The notes below the pieces were generated by a model that ran no database searches, had not been told where the DNA came from, and worked only from the letters and a program-made list of their open reading frames with translations. From Citrobacter braakii (GTDB taxonomy: Bacteria > Pseudomonadota > Gammaproteobacteria > Enterobacterales > Enterobacteriaceae), in NCBI RefSeq assembly GCF_002075345.1, contig NZ_NAEW01000003.1:124001-188000 (forward strand): DNA of 64,000 nucleotides. The letters run 5' to 3'. Below, in pieces: positions 20,699 to 31,672 of the stretch. Within the stretch, counting starts at the first letter, position 1. Every line of letters begins with the position of its first letter. The translations under genes and the position numbers were made by a program.

Positions 20699-21730
20699 AT
20701 GCGCGTATTGGTTTTCCTGCTTATCACACTTTTTCCCGGCTTAGGTCACGCGACCGGGTCCGCACTGCTGCGCTGGCCGGATACCCAGCAGGCAGTGCCG
20801 GAGCCGCTAACGGACGTTACTGCAAACAAAGTCTGGAAACTGTGCGCGCTGTATCCGAGCCTGAAGGATTCCTACTGGCTTTCCGTGAATTACGGCATGC
20901 TGGAGGCGGCGAAAAAATACGGCGTAAGCCTGAAGGTGCTCGAGGCGGGAGGGTATCGCCAGTTCGACACGCAAAAATCACAAATCGCTCAATGCCAGCA
21001 ATGGGGCGCGGATGCCATTTTGTTGAGCAGCAGCACGACGACTTTTCCGGATTTGCAGGCGCAGGTTGGCACGCTGCCGGTTATCGAGGTGGTGAATGCT
21101 ATCCATGACGCAACGGTAAAAGCCCGGGTTGGGGTTCCGTGGTTCCAGATGGGTTATCAGCCTGGCCGCTATTTGGTTAAGTGGAGCGCGGGCAAACCGC
21201 TAAAGGTCTTATTATTGCCAGGACCTGATGACGCCGGGGGCAGTCGTGAGATGGTGGCCGGATTCCGTCAGGCGATTGCCGGCAGTCAGGTGCGCATCGT
21301 GGATGTGGCGTTGGGCGATAATGATATTGAAATACAGCGTAACCTGTTGCAGGAGATGCTTGAGCGTCACCCGGATGTCGACGTGGTGGCCGGTACGGCA
21401 ATTGCTGCGGAAGCGGCGATGGGGGAGAAGCGCAATCAGGGCGCGCCGTTAACTGTCGTCTCTTTTTATCTGTCGCATCAGGTGTATCGTGGGCTTAAAC
21501 GCGAAAGAATCATTATGGCTGCCAGCGATCAAATGGTCTGGCAAGGTGAACTGGCGATTCAGCAGGCTATCAGAGTATTACAAGGACAACCGGTGCCGGA
21601 AAATATCAGTCCACCGATCCTGGTGCTCACCCCGAAAAATGCCGACAGCCAGCATGTAAAGTGCTCGTTGTCACCCGGCGGATTCCGTCCTGTTTATCTG
21701 TATCAGTACACGTCAGCCGCTAAAAAATAG
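20699..21730 (+). CDS. torT: Periplasmic TMAO-binding protein TorT
   Basis: A 343-residue protein with a signal peptide ([20 protein letters not shown]) and the periplasmic-binding-protein fold of the LacI/ribose type. It matches E. coli TorT (342). It binds TMAO and presents it to the sensor domain of TorS. It is divergent from torS with about 80 bases between, and its 3' end overlaps the convergent torR by 28 bases. Confidence 0.95.
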   Translation: MRVLVFLLITLFPGLGHATGSALLRWPDTQQAVPEPLTDVTANKVWKLCALYPSLKDSYWLSVNYGMLEAAKKYGVSLKVLEAGGYRQFDTQKSQIAQCQQWGADAILLSSSTTTFPDLQAQVGTLPVIEVVNAIHDATVKARVGVPWFQMGYQPGRYLVKWSAGKPLKVLLLPGPDDAGGSREMVAGFRQAIAGSQVRIVDVALGDNDIEIQRNLLQEMLERHPDVDVVAGTAIAAEAAMGEKRNQGAPLTVVSFYLSHQVYRGLKRERIIMAASDQMVWQGELAIQQAIRVLQGQPVPENISPPILVLTPKNADSQHVKCSLSPGGFRPVYLYQYTSAAKK

Positions 21731-22395
21731 CCTTCCCCGTGCTGTGTTACCAGTAAATCAGCACGCAGCTTGTGGCGTAAACGGCGGATCAGTACGTCCA
21801 CGGTGCGTAAGTCCGGATTGTCTACCCGTCGCGCCGACAGCATGCGCAGTAAACGTTCGCGACTGAGAATTTCCCCTGGATTGGTGACAAACGCGACCAG
21901 CATTTCATACTCGGCGCGGGTGAGTTTGATAGCCTCGTCGCCCAGTTCCAGAGTATGACGGGAGACGTTCAGACAATACCCGGCAAACTGATAGCAGTTG
22001 TCTTTGGCCTCCGGTCGCGCCTCGCGGGCAAGGTCGATACGCCAGAGTAAATTTTTCACTCTCACCACCAGTTCACGTAGCTCCAGCGGCTTGGTGACAT
22101 AATCATCAGCCCCCATTTCCAGGCCAACGATACGGTCAATTTGGTCACTACGACCCGTTACCAGGATGATCCCCACCGTTGAGCGTTCACGCAGGGCGCG
22201 GGTCAGCATTAAGCCATTTTCATCCGGGAGATTGATATCTAACAGAATAAGATCGACAGAGTGTTGTGACATGATTTCACGCAGGCCGGCTCCGCTGGCT
22301 GTGACCGAGACGTGATAACCTTCCTGTTCAAAATAAGCCTGTAATCGTGCCTGGGTAACGGGTTCATCCTCAACAATGACAATGTGATGCGACAT
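21703..22395 (-). CDS. torR: TMAO response regulator TorR
   Basis: A 230-residue OmpR-family regulator. The receiver domain has EDEP, LILLDINLPDENG (phospho-Asp) and VTKPLELREL; the C-terminal winged helix ends [19 protein letters not shown]. Phosphorylated TorR activates torCAD through the decamer boxes just upstream of torC. The start at 22395 gives MSHHIVIVEDEP, matching E. coli TorR (230); 19 more residues upstream are open but run toward the torC promoter. Confidence 0.96.
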   Translation of the reverse strand: MSHHIVIVEDEPVTQARLQAYFEQEGYHVSVTASGAGLREIMSQHSVDLILLDINLPDENGLMLTRALRERSTVGIILVTGRSDQIDRIVGLEMGADDYVTKPLELRELVVRVKNLLWRIDLAREARPEAKDNCYQFAGYCLNVSRHTLELGDEAIKLTRAEYEMLVAFVTNPGEILSRERLLRMLSARRVDNPDLRTVDVLIRRLRHKLRADLLVTQHGEGYFLAADVY

Positions 22396-22413
22396 CCTGG
22401 TTGTTGTCTCTTT

Positions 22414-22476
22414 CTGTTCATATCTGTTCACATTGTGCCGTAAGCCATTCATCCTGACCAGTGTTGCCGTTCACAT
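22414..22476 (+). promoter_or_regulatory. TorR boxes in the torC promoter
   Basis: Two tandem decamers, CTGTTCATAT (22414-22423) and CTGTTCACAT (22424-22433), fit the TorR box consensus CTGTTCATAT. A weaker one, CCATTCATCC, follows at 22445-22454, and CCGTTCACAT is at 22467-22476. Four direct repeats in this arrangement are what E. coli torC has, with the last box taking the place of the -35 element. They explain TMAO induction of torCAD and TorR autocontrol. Confidence 0.85.
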
Positions 22477-22526
22477 TTGCGAAATAAGATCCTCTGTAAC
22501 TAAACCATATATTTACAGGGGCTATT

Positions 22527-23705
22527 ATGCGGAAACTATGGAGGGCGCTGCTCAGACCGAGCGCACGTTGGTCAGTGTTGGCGCTGGTCGTCATCGGGAT
22601 GGTGGTCGGTATCGCGCTGATCGTCTTACCGCACGTTGGCATTAAATTAACCAGTTCAACCGAATTTTGCGTGAGCTGCCACAGCATGCAGCCGGTTTAT
22701 GAAGAATATAAACAGTCTGCGCATTTTCAGAATGCCTCCGGGGTGCGCGCAGAGTGTCATGATTGCCACATTCCATCCGATATCCCTGGCATGGTGAAAC
22801 GTAAGCTGGAGGCCAGCAACGATATTTACCAGACCTTTGTTGCCCACTCTATTGATACTCCTGAGAAATTCGAAGCCAAACGTGCCGAGCTGGCGGAGCG
22901 CGAATGGGCGCGAATGAAGGAGAATAACTCCGCGACCTGTCGTTCCTGTCATAACTATGATGCGATGGATCACGCGAAACAGCACCCTGAAGCTGCGCGT
23001 CAGATGAAGATTGCGGCCAAGGACAATCAATCCTGTATTGACTGCCATAAAGGTATTGCGCATCAGCTTCCCGATATGAGCAGCGGTTTCCGTAAGCAGT
23101 TTGACCAGTTACGCGCCAACGCAAACGACGATGGCGATACGCTCTATTCCCTGGACATCAAACCTATTTATGCCGCCAAAGGGGATAAAGAACCTGCGGG
23201 CTCACTGCTGCCTGCTTCTGAAGTAAAAGTGTTAAAGCGTGACGGCGACTGGCTGCAAATTGAAATTGTGGGCTGGACCGAGAGTAACGGGCGTCAGCGC
23301 GTGCTGGCCCAATTGCCAGGTAAACGCATTTTTGTGGCCTCCATTCGTGGCGACATTCAGCAGCATGTGAAAACCCTGGAGCAAACGACCGTCGCGGAAA
23401 CGAACACGCAGTGGAGCAAGCTGCAGGCCACCGCCTGGATGCAGAAGGGCGATATGGTTAACGACATTAAGCCAATCTGGGCTTATGCCGACTCGCTCTA
23501 TAACGGAACCTGTAACCAGTGCCACGGCGCACCTGAGAAAGAACACTTTGACGCCAACGGCTGGATTGGCACGTTGAACGGCATGATTGGATTTACCAGT
23601 CTGGATAAACGTGAAGAACGTACCTTACTGAAATATCTGCAGATGAATGCCTCTGACACCACGGACAAGCCGCATGGCGATAAGGGAGAAAGCAATGAAA
23701 AATAA
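22527..23705 (+). CDS. torC: Pentaheme c-type cytochrome TorC
   Basis: A 392-residue NapC/NirT-type quinol dehydrogenase anchored by one N-terminal helix (ALVVIGMVVGIALIVL). Five CxxCH heme sites are visible: CVSCH, CHDCH, CRSCH, CIDCH and, in the C-terminal domain, CNQCH. It passes electrons from menaquinol to periplasmic TorA. AGGGG five bases before the ATG supports the start. Its end overlaps torA by 11 bases. Confidence 0.96.
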   Translation: MRKLWRALLRPSARWSVLALVVIGMVVGIALIVLPHVGIKLTSSTEFCVSCHSMQPVYEEYKQSAHFQNASGVRAECHDCHIPSDIPGMVKRKLEASNDIYQTFVAHSIDTPEKFEAKRAELAEREWARMKENNSATCRSCHNYDAMDHAKQHPEAARQMKIAAKDNQSCIDCHKGIAHQLPDMSSGFRKQFDQLRANANDDGDTLYSLDIKPIYAAKGDKEPAGSLLPASEVKVLKRDGDWLQIEIVGWTESNGRQRVLAQLPGKRIFVASIRGDIQQHVKTLEQTTVAETNTQWSKLQATAWMQKGDMVNDIKPIWAYADSLYNGTCNQCHGAPEKEHFDANGWIGTLNGMIGFTSLDKREERTLLKYLQMNASDTTDKPHGDKGESNEK

Positions 23706-26235
23706 CGATCTCTTTCAGGCATCTCGCCGTCGTTTTCTACTGCAGTTGGGCGGCTTGACCGTCGCCGGTATGTTAGGACCTTCGCTGCTCACACCGCGCA
23801 GCGCCAACGCCGCAGAGGTGCAGGGAACTGGCGTCAAAGAGGGGATCCTGACCGGATCTCACTGGGGGGCAATCCGCGCCACCGTGGTTGATGGGCGTTT
23901 TATTGAAGCCAAACCGTTTGAGCGTGATAAGTACCCGTCAAAAATGATCGCCGGACTGCCGGACCACGTGCATGGCGGGGCGCGTATTCGCTATCCAATG
24001 GTCCGCGTCGACTGGTTGCGTAAACGCCATCAGAGCGATACCACGCAGCGTGGAGATAACCGCTTTGTGCGCGTTTCGTGGGATGAAGCACTGGACTTCT
24101 TCTATCAGGAGCTGGAGCGAATTCAGAAGACCTATGGCCCGAGCGCGCTGCTGACGGCCAGCGGTTGGCAATCAACCGGCATGTTCCATAACGCCTCGGG
24201 GATGCTGGCGCGCGCCATTGCGCTGCACGGCAACAGCGTAAGTACCGGGGGCGACTATTCCACTGGTGCTGCCCAGGTGATTCTGCCGCGCGTGGTCGGG
24301 TCAATGGAGGTATATGAACAGCAGACCTCCTGGCCGCTGGTGCTGAAAAACAGCAAAACGATTGTGCTGTGGGGTTCCGACCTGATTAAAAACCAGCAGG
24401 CGAACTGGTGGTGCCCGGATCATGATGTTTATGAATACTACGAACAACTGAAAGAAAAAGTGGCGCGCGGCGAGATCTCGGTTATCAGTGTTGATCCGGT
24501 CATCACCTCGACGCACGACTACCTGGGCCGCGACAAGGTTAAACACGTCGCCGTGAATCCGCAGGCCGATGTGCCGCTACAGCTGGCGCTGGCGCACACA
24601 CTTTATACCGAGAAGCTCTACGATAAGCATTTTCTCGATAACTACTGCGTAGGGTTTGAGCAGTTTCTGCCTTATCTGCTGGGGGAAAGTGACGGACAGC
24701 CTAAAGATGCCCAGTGGGCGGAAAAAATATGCGGGATTGATGCCGATACGATTCGTGAACTGGCGCGGCAAATGGCGGGCGGAAGAACGCAGATTATTGC
24801 CGGCTGGTGCGTCCAGCGTATGCAGCACGGGGAACAGTGGGCGTGGATGATCGTGGTGCTGGCCTCAATGCTTGGACAAATCGGCTTACCCGGCGGTGGC
24901 TTCGGCTTTGGCTGGCACTACAACGGCGCGGGCACGCCAAGCCGCAAAGGGATTATCCTGAGCGGTTTTTCTGGCTCCACCACCGTACCTCCTGTGCATG
25001 ACAGCACTGATTATAAGGGGTACAGCAGCACCATCCCGATCGCGCGTTTTATCGATGCGATTCTTGAGCCGGGTAAACAAATTAACTGGAACGGCAAAAC
25101 CGTCAAGTTGCCGCCATTGAAGATGTGCGTTTTTGCCGGGACCAACCCTTTCCATCGTCACCAGCAGATCAATCGTATTATTGAGGGCTGGCGTAAGCTG
25201 GAAACCGTTATCGCCATCGATAATCAGTGGACCTCGACCTGTCGATTCGCTGACATCGTATTGCCCGCGACGACCCAGTTTGAGCGTAACGATCTTGACC
25301 AGTATGGCAACCACTCCAACCGCGGCATTATCGCCATGAAACAGTTGGTGCAGCCGCAATTTGAAGCACGTAATGATTTCGATATTTTCCGCGATCTCTG
25401 CCGCCGCTTTAATCGTGAAGAAGCCTTTACCGAAGGGCTGGATGAGATGGGGTGGCTGAAACGGATCTGGCAGGAAGGAAGCCAGCAGGGGAAAGGGCGC
25501 GGCGTTCATCTCCCCGCTTTTGACGTTTTCTGGAATCAGCAAGAGTACGTTGAGTTCGAACATCCGCAGATGTTTGTACGTCATCAGGCATTCCGCGAAG
25601 ACCCCGATCTTGAGCCGCTGGGCACGCCGAGCGGTTTGATCGAAATTTTCTCGAAAACCATTGCCGGTATGCAGTATGACGACTGCCAGGGGCATCCGAT
25701 GTGGTTTGAGAAAATCGAACGCTCACATGGTGGACCCGGGTCGCAGCGTTGGCCACTGCATCTGCAATCTGTTCACCCTGATTTCCGTCTGCACTCGCAG
25801 CTTTGTGAATCTGAAGCGCTGCGTAAGCATTATGCGGTAAGTGGTAAAGAGCCGGTGTTTATCAACCCGCAGGATGCCAGCGTCAGGGGGATTCGCAACG
25901 GTGATATTGTCCGTGTGTTTAACGCACGTGGACAAGTACTGGCCGGGGCGGTTGTCTCCGATCTCTACTCGCCAGGCGTGGCGCGTATTCATGAAGGTGC
26001 CTGGTACGACCCTGATAACGGCGGAGAAACTGGGGCGCTGTGTAAATACGGCAATCCAAACGTATTAACAATCGATATCGGCACGTCTCAACTGGCGCAG
26101 GCGACCAGCGCTCATACTACGCTGGTGGAAATTGAGAAATATACCGGCAAGGTGGATAACGTGACGGCGTTTAGCGGCCCGATAAAAATGGTGGCGCAGT
26201 GCGAATATGTTCCGGCGGAGAAGGTATCGTCATGA
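23695..26235 (+). CDS. torA: Trimethylamine N-oxide reductase TorA
   Basis: An 846-residue molybdenum enzyme of the DMSO reductase family, reducing TMAO to trimethylamine in the periplasm. A twin-arginine signal ([17 protein letters not shown]) precedes the mature protein. The molybdenum serine ligand lies in [11 protein letters not shown]. The start at 23695 (MKNNDLFQA) gives the E. coli-like length (848) and overlaps the torC stop. It is followed by torD with an ATGA overlap. Confidence 0.97.
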   Translation: MKNNDLFQASRRRFLLQLGGLTVAGMLGPSLLTPRSANAAEVQGTGVKEGILTGSHWGAIRATVVDGRFIEAKPFERDKYPSKMIAGLPDHVHGGARIRYPMVRVDWLRKRHQSDTTQRGDNRFVRVSWDEALDFFYQELERIQKTYGPSALLTASGWQSTGMFHNASGMLARAIALHGNSVSTGGDYSTGAAQVILPRVVGSMEVYEQQTSWPLVLKNSKTIVLWGSDLIKNQQANWWCPDHDVYEYYEQLKEKVARGEISVISVDPVITSTHDYLGRDKVKHVAVNPQADVPLQLALAHTLYTEKLYDKHFLDNYCVGFEQFLPYLLGESDGQPKDAQWAEKICGIDADTIRELARQMAGGRTQIIAGWCVQRMQHGEQWAWMIVVLASMLGQIGLPGGGFGFGWHYNGAGTPSRKGIILSGFSGSTTVPPVHDSTDYKGYSSTIPIARFIDAILEPGKQINWNGKTVKLPPLKMCVFAGTNPFHRHQQINRIIEGWRKLETVIAIDNQWTSTCRFADIVLPATTQFERNDLDQYGNHSNRGIIAMKQLVQPQFEARNDFDIFRDLCRRFNREEAFTEGLDEMGWLKRIWQEGSQQGKGRGVHLPAFDVFWNQQEYVEFEHPQMFVRHQAFREDPDLEPLGTPSGLIEIFSKTIAGMQYDDCQGHPMWFEKIERSHGGPGSQRWPLHLQSVHPDFRLHSQLCESEALRKHYAVSGKEPVFINPQDASVRGIRNGDIVRVFNARGQVLAGAVVSDLYSPGVARIHEGAWYDPDNGGETGALCKYGNPNVLTIDIGTSQLAQATSAHTTLVEIEKYTGKVDNVTAFSGPIKMVAQCEYVPAEKVSS

Positions 26236-26846
26236 TAAAACACTCTTCCCTTACAACAGAACAGATGGCCTGCGTTTACGCCTGGCTGGCGCAGTTGTTT
26301 TCCCAGGAACGGGACGATGACAGCCTGGCACTTTTGCAGTCCAGCGAAATGGCTGAGTGGTTCGCGGTGCTAAAAGGTGAACCGTCGCTTGAAGCGGAAG
26401 TCCTTCAGCTGGAGGAGAAAATTGCTGCGCTTCAGGTGCGTGAGGACGCAACCCTCGAACTGGCGGCTGATTTTTGTAGCCTGTTTCTGATGACGGAAAA
26501 ACACGCGGCGTTACCCTATGCGTCGGCCCATCTTGAAGGAGGGCCGAATTACGGGGTCATTAAACGATTGCTAGCCGATGCTGGCATGCAGGTAAGCGAA
26601 ACGTTTAGCGAGTCAGCCGATCATCTGGCGATTTTTATCGAACTGCTGAGTCATCTGCATTTTTCTCTGGGAGAGTCCGGGCTTAGCCGCCAGCGTATTG
26701 ATGCGCTGCGCAGAGAAACGCTGGCGGGGCTGTTACGCTGGTTACCGGAATTCACCGCCAAATGCCGCCGCTATGATGACTTTGGTTTCTATGGCGCGCT
26801 GAGTCAGCTGTTGCTGGCACTGGTCAGGCTGGATATTCAGAACTGA
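26232..26846 (+). CDS. torD: TorA-specific chaperone TorD
   Basis: A 204-residue all-helical chaperone that binds the TorA signal peptide and apoenzyme during cofactor insertion. Family features are [24 protein letters not shown] and the [17 protein letters not shown] core. The ATG overlaps the torA stop (ATGA), so the two are translationally coupled. E. coli TorD is 199 residues. Confidence 0.95.
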   Translation: MIKHSSLTTEQMACVYAWLAQLFSQERDDDSLALLQSSEMAEWFAVLKGEPSLEAEVLQLEEKIAALQVREDATLELAADFCSLFLMTEKHAALPYASAHLEGGPNYGVIKRLLADAGMQVSETFSESADHLAIFIELLSHLHFSLGESGLSRQRIDALRRETLAGLLRWLPEFTAKCRRYDDFGFYGALSQLLLALVRLDIQN

Positions 26847-26946
26847 GTGATGGCCTAAGCCACAGAAAAACGGAAATACATTCGTTCTAATGCTTGTCAT
26901 TTTAACGAAAATGAATGGCCGTAATGAGTAACTGAGAGTGGGACAT

Positions 26947-26974
26947 CCGGAGGCAATGAATCTGTTGCCTCCGG
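26947..26974 (+). terminator. Hairpin downstream of torD
   Basis: Perfect 10-bp arms CCGGAGGCAA (26947-26956) and TTGCCTCCGG (26965-26974) enclose an 8-base loop, about 100 bp after torD. There is no T run after the stem, so it may protect the mRNA end rather than terminate. Confidence 0.4.
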
Positions 26975-27086
26975 TATATTGCTACATTTACCGCTGAGGT
27001 GAACGGAACCCTGAGCAAGAATCACATGTGCTCAATAATGCTTAACTTATAAACGTTAGTGCAAATTCGCCCCCATTTTGACCCTA

Positions 27087-27515
27087 TCACCGCACAACCA
27101 GCACGGGACATTTTGCATGGCGTACTACGGCAGCCGCCGTTGAACCCAGCAGATAAGTGCTAAAACCAGGCTTATGTGAGGCAATAACAATAAGCTCAGC
27201 GTCTACCGCCTCCGCCAGTTTGAGGATCTGATCCTTCGGCGGGCCGTAAACGACGTGAGTCTGACTCCTGCCTGCAGGAATATTGAACTGCTTAATAATC
27301 TCTTCGAGTTTTTCGCTGGCCTTGGCCTGCAGACCGCTTCTGTCCGGGAATTCTGTTGAGTAAGCCAGCCCCAGCGAGGCATAGAACGGAACGGTAGGAA
27401 TAACGGCTAAAAAGTGGACCTTAGCGGTTTTGGCATGCGCCAGGACCTGTGGAACAACATGGCGGGTTAAATCGGTTTCAGAGATATCAATGGGCACCAG
27501 AATTGAGCGATACAT
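27087..27515 (-). CDS. UspF-like universal stress protein
   Basis: A 142-residue UspA-fold protein close to E. coli UspF (144). The ATP-binding loop near the C-terminus reads [21 protein letters not shown], matching the G-2x-G-9x-G(S/T) type only loosely, as UspF does. The strong AGGAGGT seven bases before the ATG at 27515 fixes the start; the upstream open frame has no support. It is a second-copy type gene placed between two TMAO respiration operons, so a role in anaerobic or stationary stress is inferred. Confidence 0.88.
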   Translation of the reverse strand: MYRSILVPIDISETDLTRHVVPQVLAHAKTAKVHFLAVIPTVPFYASLGLAYSTEFPDRSGLQAKASEKLEEIIKQFNIPAGRSQTHVVYGPPKDQILKLAEAVDAELIVIASHKPGFSTYLLGSTAAAVVRHAKCPVLVVR

Positions 27516-28043
27516 ATTCACTACCTCCTGTTTGTTTACCTCTACCCAGAGTGTAGCGAAAATCGAATCTGTATAATAAGTGACCAGATCAAGGTTGCAT
27601 GCATAAATGCGCGTCAATGATAGGTGTGTGTCACAAGTCTTGTCGTGAATGTATATCTGAGCACAACCACAAGAGGGGTATCTTCATTAATACGTGTTAT
27701 CTCGTAATAGAAAAGGGTTCGTTTTTATGTTTTTTCATTATATATTTTATTATATAGCGACTATTGCCAAGGGCATAATTTTAATGCCATTCAGCACTCA
27801 TCAAACTTTTATTCTGACGTTTCCATAATTAATGGTTAATTAAACCTTTGGTTTGGTTTAATTATCTGATTTTAAAATGATATTTTATATTTAATTTCGT
27901 TCGTATTAATTATGCGAGCGCCTTCAAACTTACCCACATGCTGATTCTCATTTCCCTCTGCGTTTGATGAATATCAATAAGTAGCCGCGTTAGGGTAATT
28001 ATTGTCTACCTATTAAAGGGTATTCATCTTGTGGGAATAAAAG
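27516..28043. other. Intergenic uspF-like/torY region with a long inverted repeat
   Basis: About 530 AT-rich bases between divergent genes, without a supportable ORF. It has a perfect 10-bp inverted repeat, TAATTAAACC (27837-27846) and GGTTTAATTA (27855-27864), around an 8-base spacer. An FNR-type site near torY is listed separately. Confidence 0.5.
27964..27977 (+). promoter_or_regulatory. FNR box upstream of torY
   Basis: TTGATGAATATCAA is a perfect match to the FNR consensus TTGATNNNNATCAA. It is centred about 73 bp before the torY start. An AT-rich -10-like TAATTA (27996-28001) lies at about the distance expected for a class II FNR-activated promoter. This suggests anaerobic induction of torYZ. 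Confidence 0.7.
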
Positions 28044-29138
28044 ATGAGAAAAATAAATAAAACCATCCTCGGGACGATGCTGCTGTGCATTGTTCTTGGT
28101 GCTGTTATCGTTTTGGCAGGGCAATGGACGTTGCACAAAACCTCAAGCACGGAATTCTGTTTGTCGTGTCATACGATGCAGGCACCGTATGAGGAATATA
28201 CCGGTTCGGTTCACTTTCAGAATCAGAAAGGTATTCGTGCAGAGTGTGCTGATTGTCATATCCCCCAGGGCGGCCTGGATTATCTGGTGGCTAAACTGCG
28301 GGCCTCAAAAGATGTTTATCATCAGTTCATAACCAAAAAAATCGATACCCCAGAAAAATTTGAAGAACACCGTCTGGAGATGGCGCAAACCGTTTGGGCA
28401 CAGCTAAAAGCGAGCGATTCTGCGACCTGCCGTAGCTGTCACAGCATGGACGCGATGGATCTTGCCGCACAAAGCGCAGAGGCCCAGAAAATGCACAAAA
28501 TGGGCATCGAGGAAAAGCAAACCTGTATTGATTGCCACAAAGGCGTCGCCCATTTCCCACCTGAAATAAAAATGGATGACAGCGCGCTCAAAGGGCTTGA
28601 AGCGCAGTCAGCCTCTACCCCTGCTTCGGCAACAGAGCTTTATGCCGTAAGCAACACCGCGCTGGGCGATTTGGGAACCGTTTACCCGGCAACAAAAATG
28701 CAGGTTCTGAAAACAACGGACAATACGCGACAGGTCGAGATTCGCGGTAGCCAGATGCAGGGAAATGAACAGGTCATTTACTACGCGGCAGGACAGCGTT
28801 TGATTCTTGCCAGCCTGAGTGAAAAAGGTCAGCAATCGCTGAAGATCCTCTCCGACTGGAAAAAAGATGATTACGGCAATGTGTGGCGAGATGTCGTGCT
28901 GCAGGGTGAATGGAGCGGTTCCGCTCTCGCCAGCCGTGAACCGATGTGGGATTACGCACGCAAACTCGACAATGTGTACTGCGCGGGCTGCCATGCGCCA
29001 ATTCCAGCGAATCATTTCACGCTCAACGCCTGGCCTTCAGTAGCAAAAGGGATGGGCGCTCGCACCAATATCAGTGAAAACGAACTGGATATCCTGAGCC
29101 GTTACTTCCAGTACAACGCTAAAGACATGAACAAATAA
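28044..29138 (+). CDS. torY: Pentaheme c-type cytochrome TorY
   Basis: A 364-residue membrane-anchored quinol dehydrogenase of the NapC/TorC family, matching E. coli TorY (366). It has one N-terminal helix and five heme motifs: CLSCH, CADCH, CRSCH, CIDCH and CAGCH. The ending [16 protein letters not shown] is typical of TorY rather than TorC. It supplies electrons to TorZ, whose gene starts 20 bases later. Confidence 0.93.
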   Translation: MRKINKTILGTMLLCIVLGAVIVLAGQWTLHKTSSTEFCLSCHTMQAPYEEYTGSVHFQNQKGIRAECADCHIPQGGLDYLVAKLRASKDVYHQFITKKIDTPEKFEEHRLEMAQTVWAQLKASDSATCRSCHSMDAMDLAAQSAEAQKMHKMGIEEKQTCIDCHKGVAHFPPEIKMDDSALKGLEAQSASTPASATELYAVSNTALGDLGTVYPATKMQVLKTTDNTRQVEIRGSQMQGNEQVIYYAAGQRLILASLSEKGQQSLKILSDWKKDDYGNVWRDVVLQGEWSGSALASREPMWDYARKLDNVYCAGCHAPIPANHFTLNAWPSVAKGMGARTNISENELDILSRYFQYNAKDMNK

Positions 29139-29158
29139 GCGATAAATCAGGAGAAATC

Positions 29159-31603
29159 ATGAAACTCACAAGACGTGACTTTATTAAGACGGCCGGCGCG
29201 GCAACCGGGACAATGGCGATTTCTTCGGTGATCCCAATGCCGGCCTGGGCCGAAGGCCAAAATGGCGGAGCGATTCTGACGGCAGCGCGTTGGGGCGCGG
29301 TATACGTGGAAGTAAAAGATGGCAAAGTGGTTTCCTCAAAAGGCGCGTTGCCTAAAACGGTGCCGAACTCGTTACAGCAAACCGCGCCGGATCAGGTCCA
29401 TACCAATATCCGCGTAAAATATCCGATGGTGCGCAAAAGCTATCTGGAAAACCCGGGTAATGCGGATGGTAAACGTGGAAGCGATCCTTTCGTGCGGGTT
29501 AGCTGGGAGCAGGCACTGAAACTGATACATGAGCAGCATAGCCGGATCCGTAGCAGCTATGGCCCGGCGTCGATATTTGCTGGTTCTTATGGCTGGCGCT
29601 CCAGCGGCGTTCTGCATAAAGCGCAAACCTTACTGCAACGCTATATGAGCATGGCCGGTGGTTACGCAGGTCATACCGGAGATTATTCAACCGGTGCCGC
29701 GCAGGTGATCATGCCTTACGTTGTGGGATCGGTTGAAGTCTATGAGCAGCAAACCACCTGGCCGATGGTGCTTGAGCACAGTCAGGTCGTGGTGCTGTGG
29801 GGGATGAACCCGCTCAATACCCTCAAGATTGCCTGGAGCAGCACGGATGAACAGGGGATTGAATACTTTAATCTGCTGAAGAAATCAGGGAAAAGCGTCA
29901 TCGCCATCGATCCGATGCGTTCCGAAACCATTGAGTTCTTTGGTGATAATGCAACCTGGATTGCGCCACATATGGGGACCGATGTGGCGATGATGTTAGG
30001 GATCGCCCATACGCTGGTGAAGAAAAATCTCCATGACAAAGCCTTCCTGGAAAAATACACCACTGGATATCCGCAGTTTGAAGAGTATTTGCTCGGCAAG
30101 AGCGACAAAATAGAGAAAACCGCCGAGTGGGCTTCCGGCGTGTGCGGCGTGCCTGCTGAGCAACTGGAGAAGCTGGCGGAAATTTTCTCCAGCAATAAAA
30201 CCATGCTCATGGCGGGTTGGGGGATTCAGCGCCAGCAATACGGTGAGCAAAAACACTGGATGCTGGTGACTCTGGCGGCGATGCTGGGGCAAATTGGTAC
30301 CGAAGGCGGTGGTTTCGGGTTCTCTTATCACTATTCCAACGGCGGTAACCCAACGCGTACCGGGGGAGTATTGCCAGCCATCTCCGCCCAAATTGAGGGT
30401 GGGTCATCTGCGGGTAACGACTGGGCGGTTTCCGATGCGGTGATCAGCCTGCCGGTAGCGCGAATTGTCGAAGCGCTGGAAAATCCAGGCGGCAAATATC
30501 AGCATAACGGTAAAGAGCAAACCTTCCCGGATATCAAAATGATCTGGTGGGCGGGCGGCGCTAACTTTACCCATCATCAGGATACTAACCGTTTAATCAA
30601 AGCCTGGCAGAAGCCTGAACTGGTTGTCATCTCAGAGTGCTACTGGACCGCAGCGGCCAAACATGCCGATATAGTCCTGCCGATCACCACGTCGTTTGAG
30701 CGCAACGATCTGACCATGACCGGTGATTACAGTAACCAACATCTGGTGCCGATGAAGCAGGTCATTGAGCCGCAGTTTGAAGCACGCAGTGATTTTGACG
30801 TATTTGCCGATCTGGCGGAGATGCTCAAGCCTGGCGGTAAGGCGGTCTACACCGAGGGCAAAGATGAAATGGCGTGGCTGAAGCAGTTCTATGATGCCGC
30901 GCAAAAAGCCGCCCGCGCCCAGCGTATCGCCATGCCTCAGTTCAACGCGTTTTGGCAGCAAAACAAACTGATCGAAATGCGTGAGAATGAAAAGAATAAC
31001 AAATATGTACGCTACGCGGATTTCCGCAGCGATCCAGTGATGAATGCGCTTGGAACGCCGAGCGGTAAGATAGAAATCTACTCAAAAACGATTGAAGGCT
31101 ATCAATACAAAGATTGTCCGCCGCATGCGTCATGGATTGAACCCGATGAATGGAAAGGAACTGCGGATAAAGATCAACTGCAGCTACTGACGGCGCACCC
31201 GGCACATCGTCTGCATAGTCAGTTGAACTACGCTTCGCTGCGCAAAGAGTACGCGATTGCCAATCGTGAGCCGGTAACGATTCACCCGGATGATGCGAAA
31301 GCCAGAGGTATTGCCGAGGGCGATCTGGTACGCGTATGGAACGCGCGTGGACAGGTGCTGGTGGGGGCACACATCAGTGACGGTATCAAACCGGGAATTA
31401 TCTGTATCCATGAAGGCGCATGGCCAGATATTGAGAACGGTATCTGCAAAAATGGCGGCGCGAACGTGCTGACGGCGGATATCCCAACCTCAAGGCTGGC
31501 GAATGGCTGCGCGGGGAATACCAGCCTGGTATACGCAGAGAAATTCACCGGCGAAGCGCCAAAACTCACCGTCTTTGATGAGCCAGCAATCGTCACTCTG
31601 TAA
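29159..31603 (+). CDS. torZ: TMAO/biotin-sulfoxide reductase TorZ
   Basis: An 814-residue molybdenum reductase of the DMSO reductase family, close to E. coli TorZ/BisZ (809). The Tat signal is [14 protein letters not shown], and the molybdenum serine lies in [14 protein letters not shown]. coli TorZ reduces N-oxides and S-oxides more broadly than TorA. An AGGAG is placed well before the ATG. No torD-like chaperone follows, as in E. coli torYZ. A terminator hairpin lies directly downstream. Confidence 0.93.
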   Translation: MKLTRRDFIKTAGAATGTMAISSVIPMPAWAEGQNGGAILTAARWGAVYVEVKDGKVVSSKGALPKTVPNSLQQTAPDQVHTNIRVKYPMVRKSYLENPGNADGKRGSDPFVRVSWEQALKLIHEQHSRIRSSYGPASIFAGSYGWRSSGVLHKAQTLLQRYMSMAGGYAGHTGDYSTGAAQVIMPYVVGSVEVYEQQTTWPMVLEHSQVVVLWGMNPLNTLKIAWSSTDEQGIEYFNLLKKSGKSVIAIDPMRSETIEFFGDNATWIAPHMGTDVAMMLGIAHTLVKKNLHDKAFLEKYTTGYPQFEEYLLGKSDKIEKTAEWASGVCGVPAEQLEKLAEIFSSNKTMLMAGWGIQRQQYGEQKHWMLVTLAAMLGQIGTEGGGFGFSYHYSNGGNPTRTGGVLPAISAQIEGGSSAGNDWAVSDAVISLPVARIVEALENPGGKYQHNGKEQTFPDIKMIWWAGGANFTHHQDTNRLIKAWQKPELVVISECYWTAAAKHADIVLPITTSFERNDLTMTGDYSNQHLVPMKQVIEPQFEARSDFDVFADLAEMLKPGGKAVYTEGKDEMAWLKQFYDAAQKAARAQRIAMPQFNAFWQQNKLIEMRENEKNNKYVRYADFRSDPVMNALGTPSGKIEIYSKTIEGYQYKDCPPHASWIEPDEWKGTADKDQLQLLTAHPAHRLHSQLNYASLRKEYAIANREPVTIHPDDAKARGIAEGDLVRVWNARGQVLVGAHISDGIKPGIICIHEGAWPDIENGICKNGGANVLTADIPTSRLANGCAGNTSLVYAEKFTGEAPKLTVFDEPAIVTL

Positions 31604-31612
31604 TGATGGTTG

Positions 31613-31643
31613 AAAAGCGGGGGCCGTAAGGCTCCCGCTTTTT
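31613..31643 (+). terminator. Rho-independent terminator after torZ
   Basis: A GC-rich stem made of AAAAGCGGG and its complement CCCGCTTTTT closes on a short GTAA-containing loop and ends in a T run. It starts about 10 bases after the torZ stop. Confidence 0.85.
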
Positions 31644-31672
31644 ATTGCTGGTATGGCAATCTCTTACCGCCG

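Noticed and set aside
24886-25695. 269-codon open frame antisense to torA
   Set aside because: Shadow of torA, no start signal and no recognisable domain.
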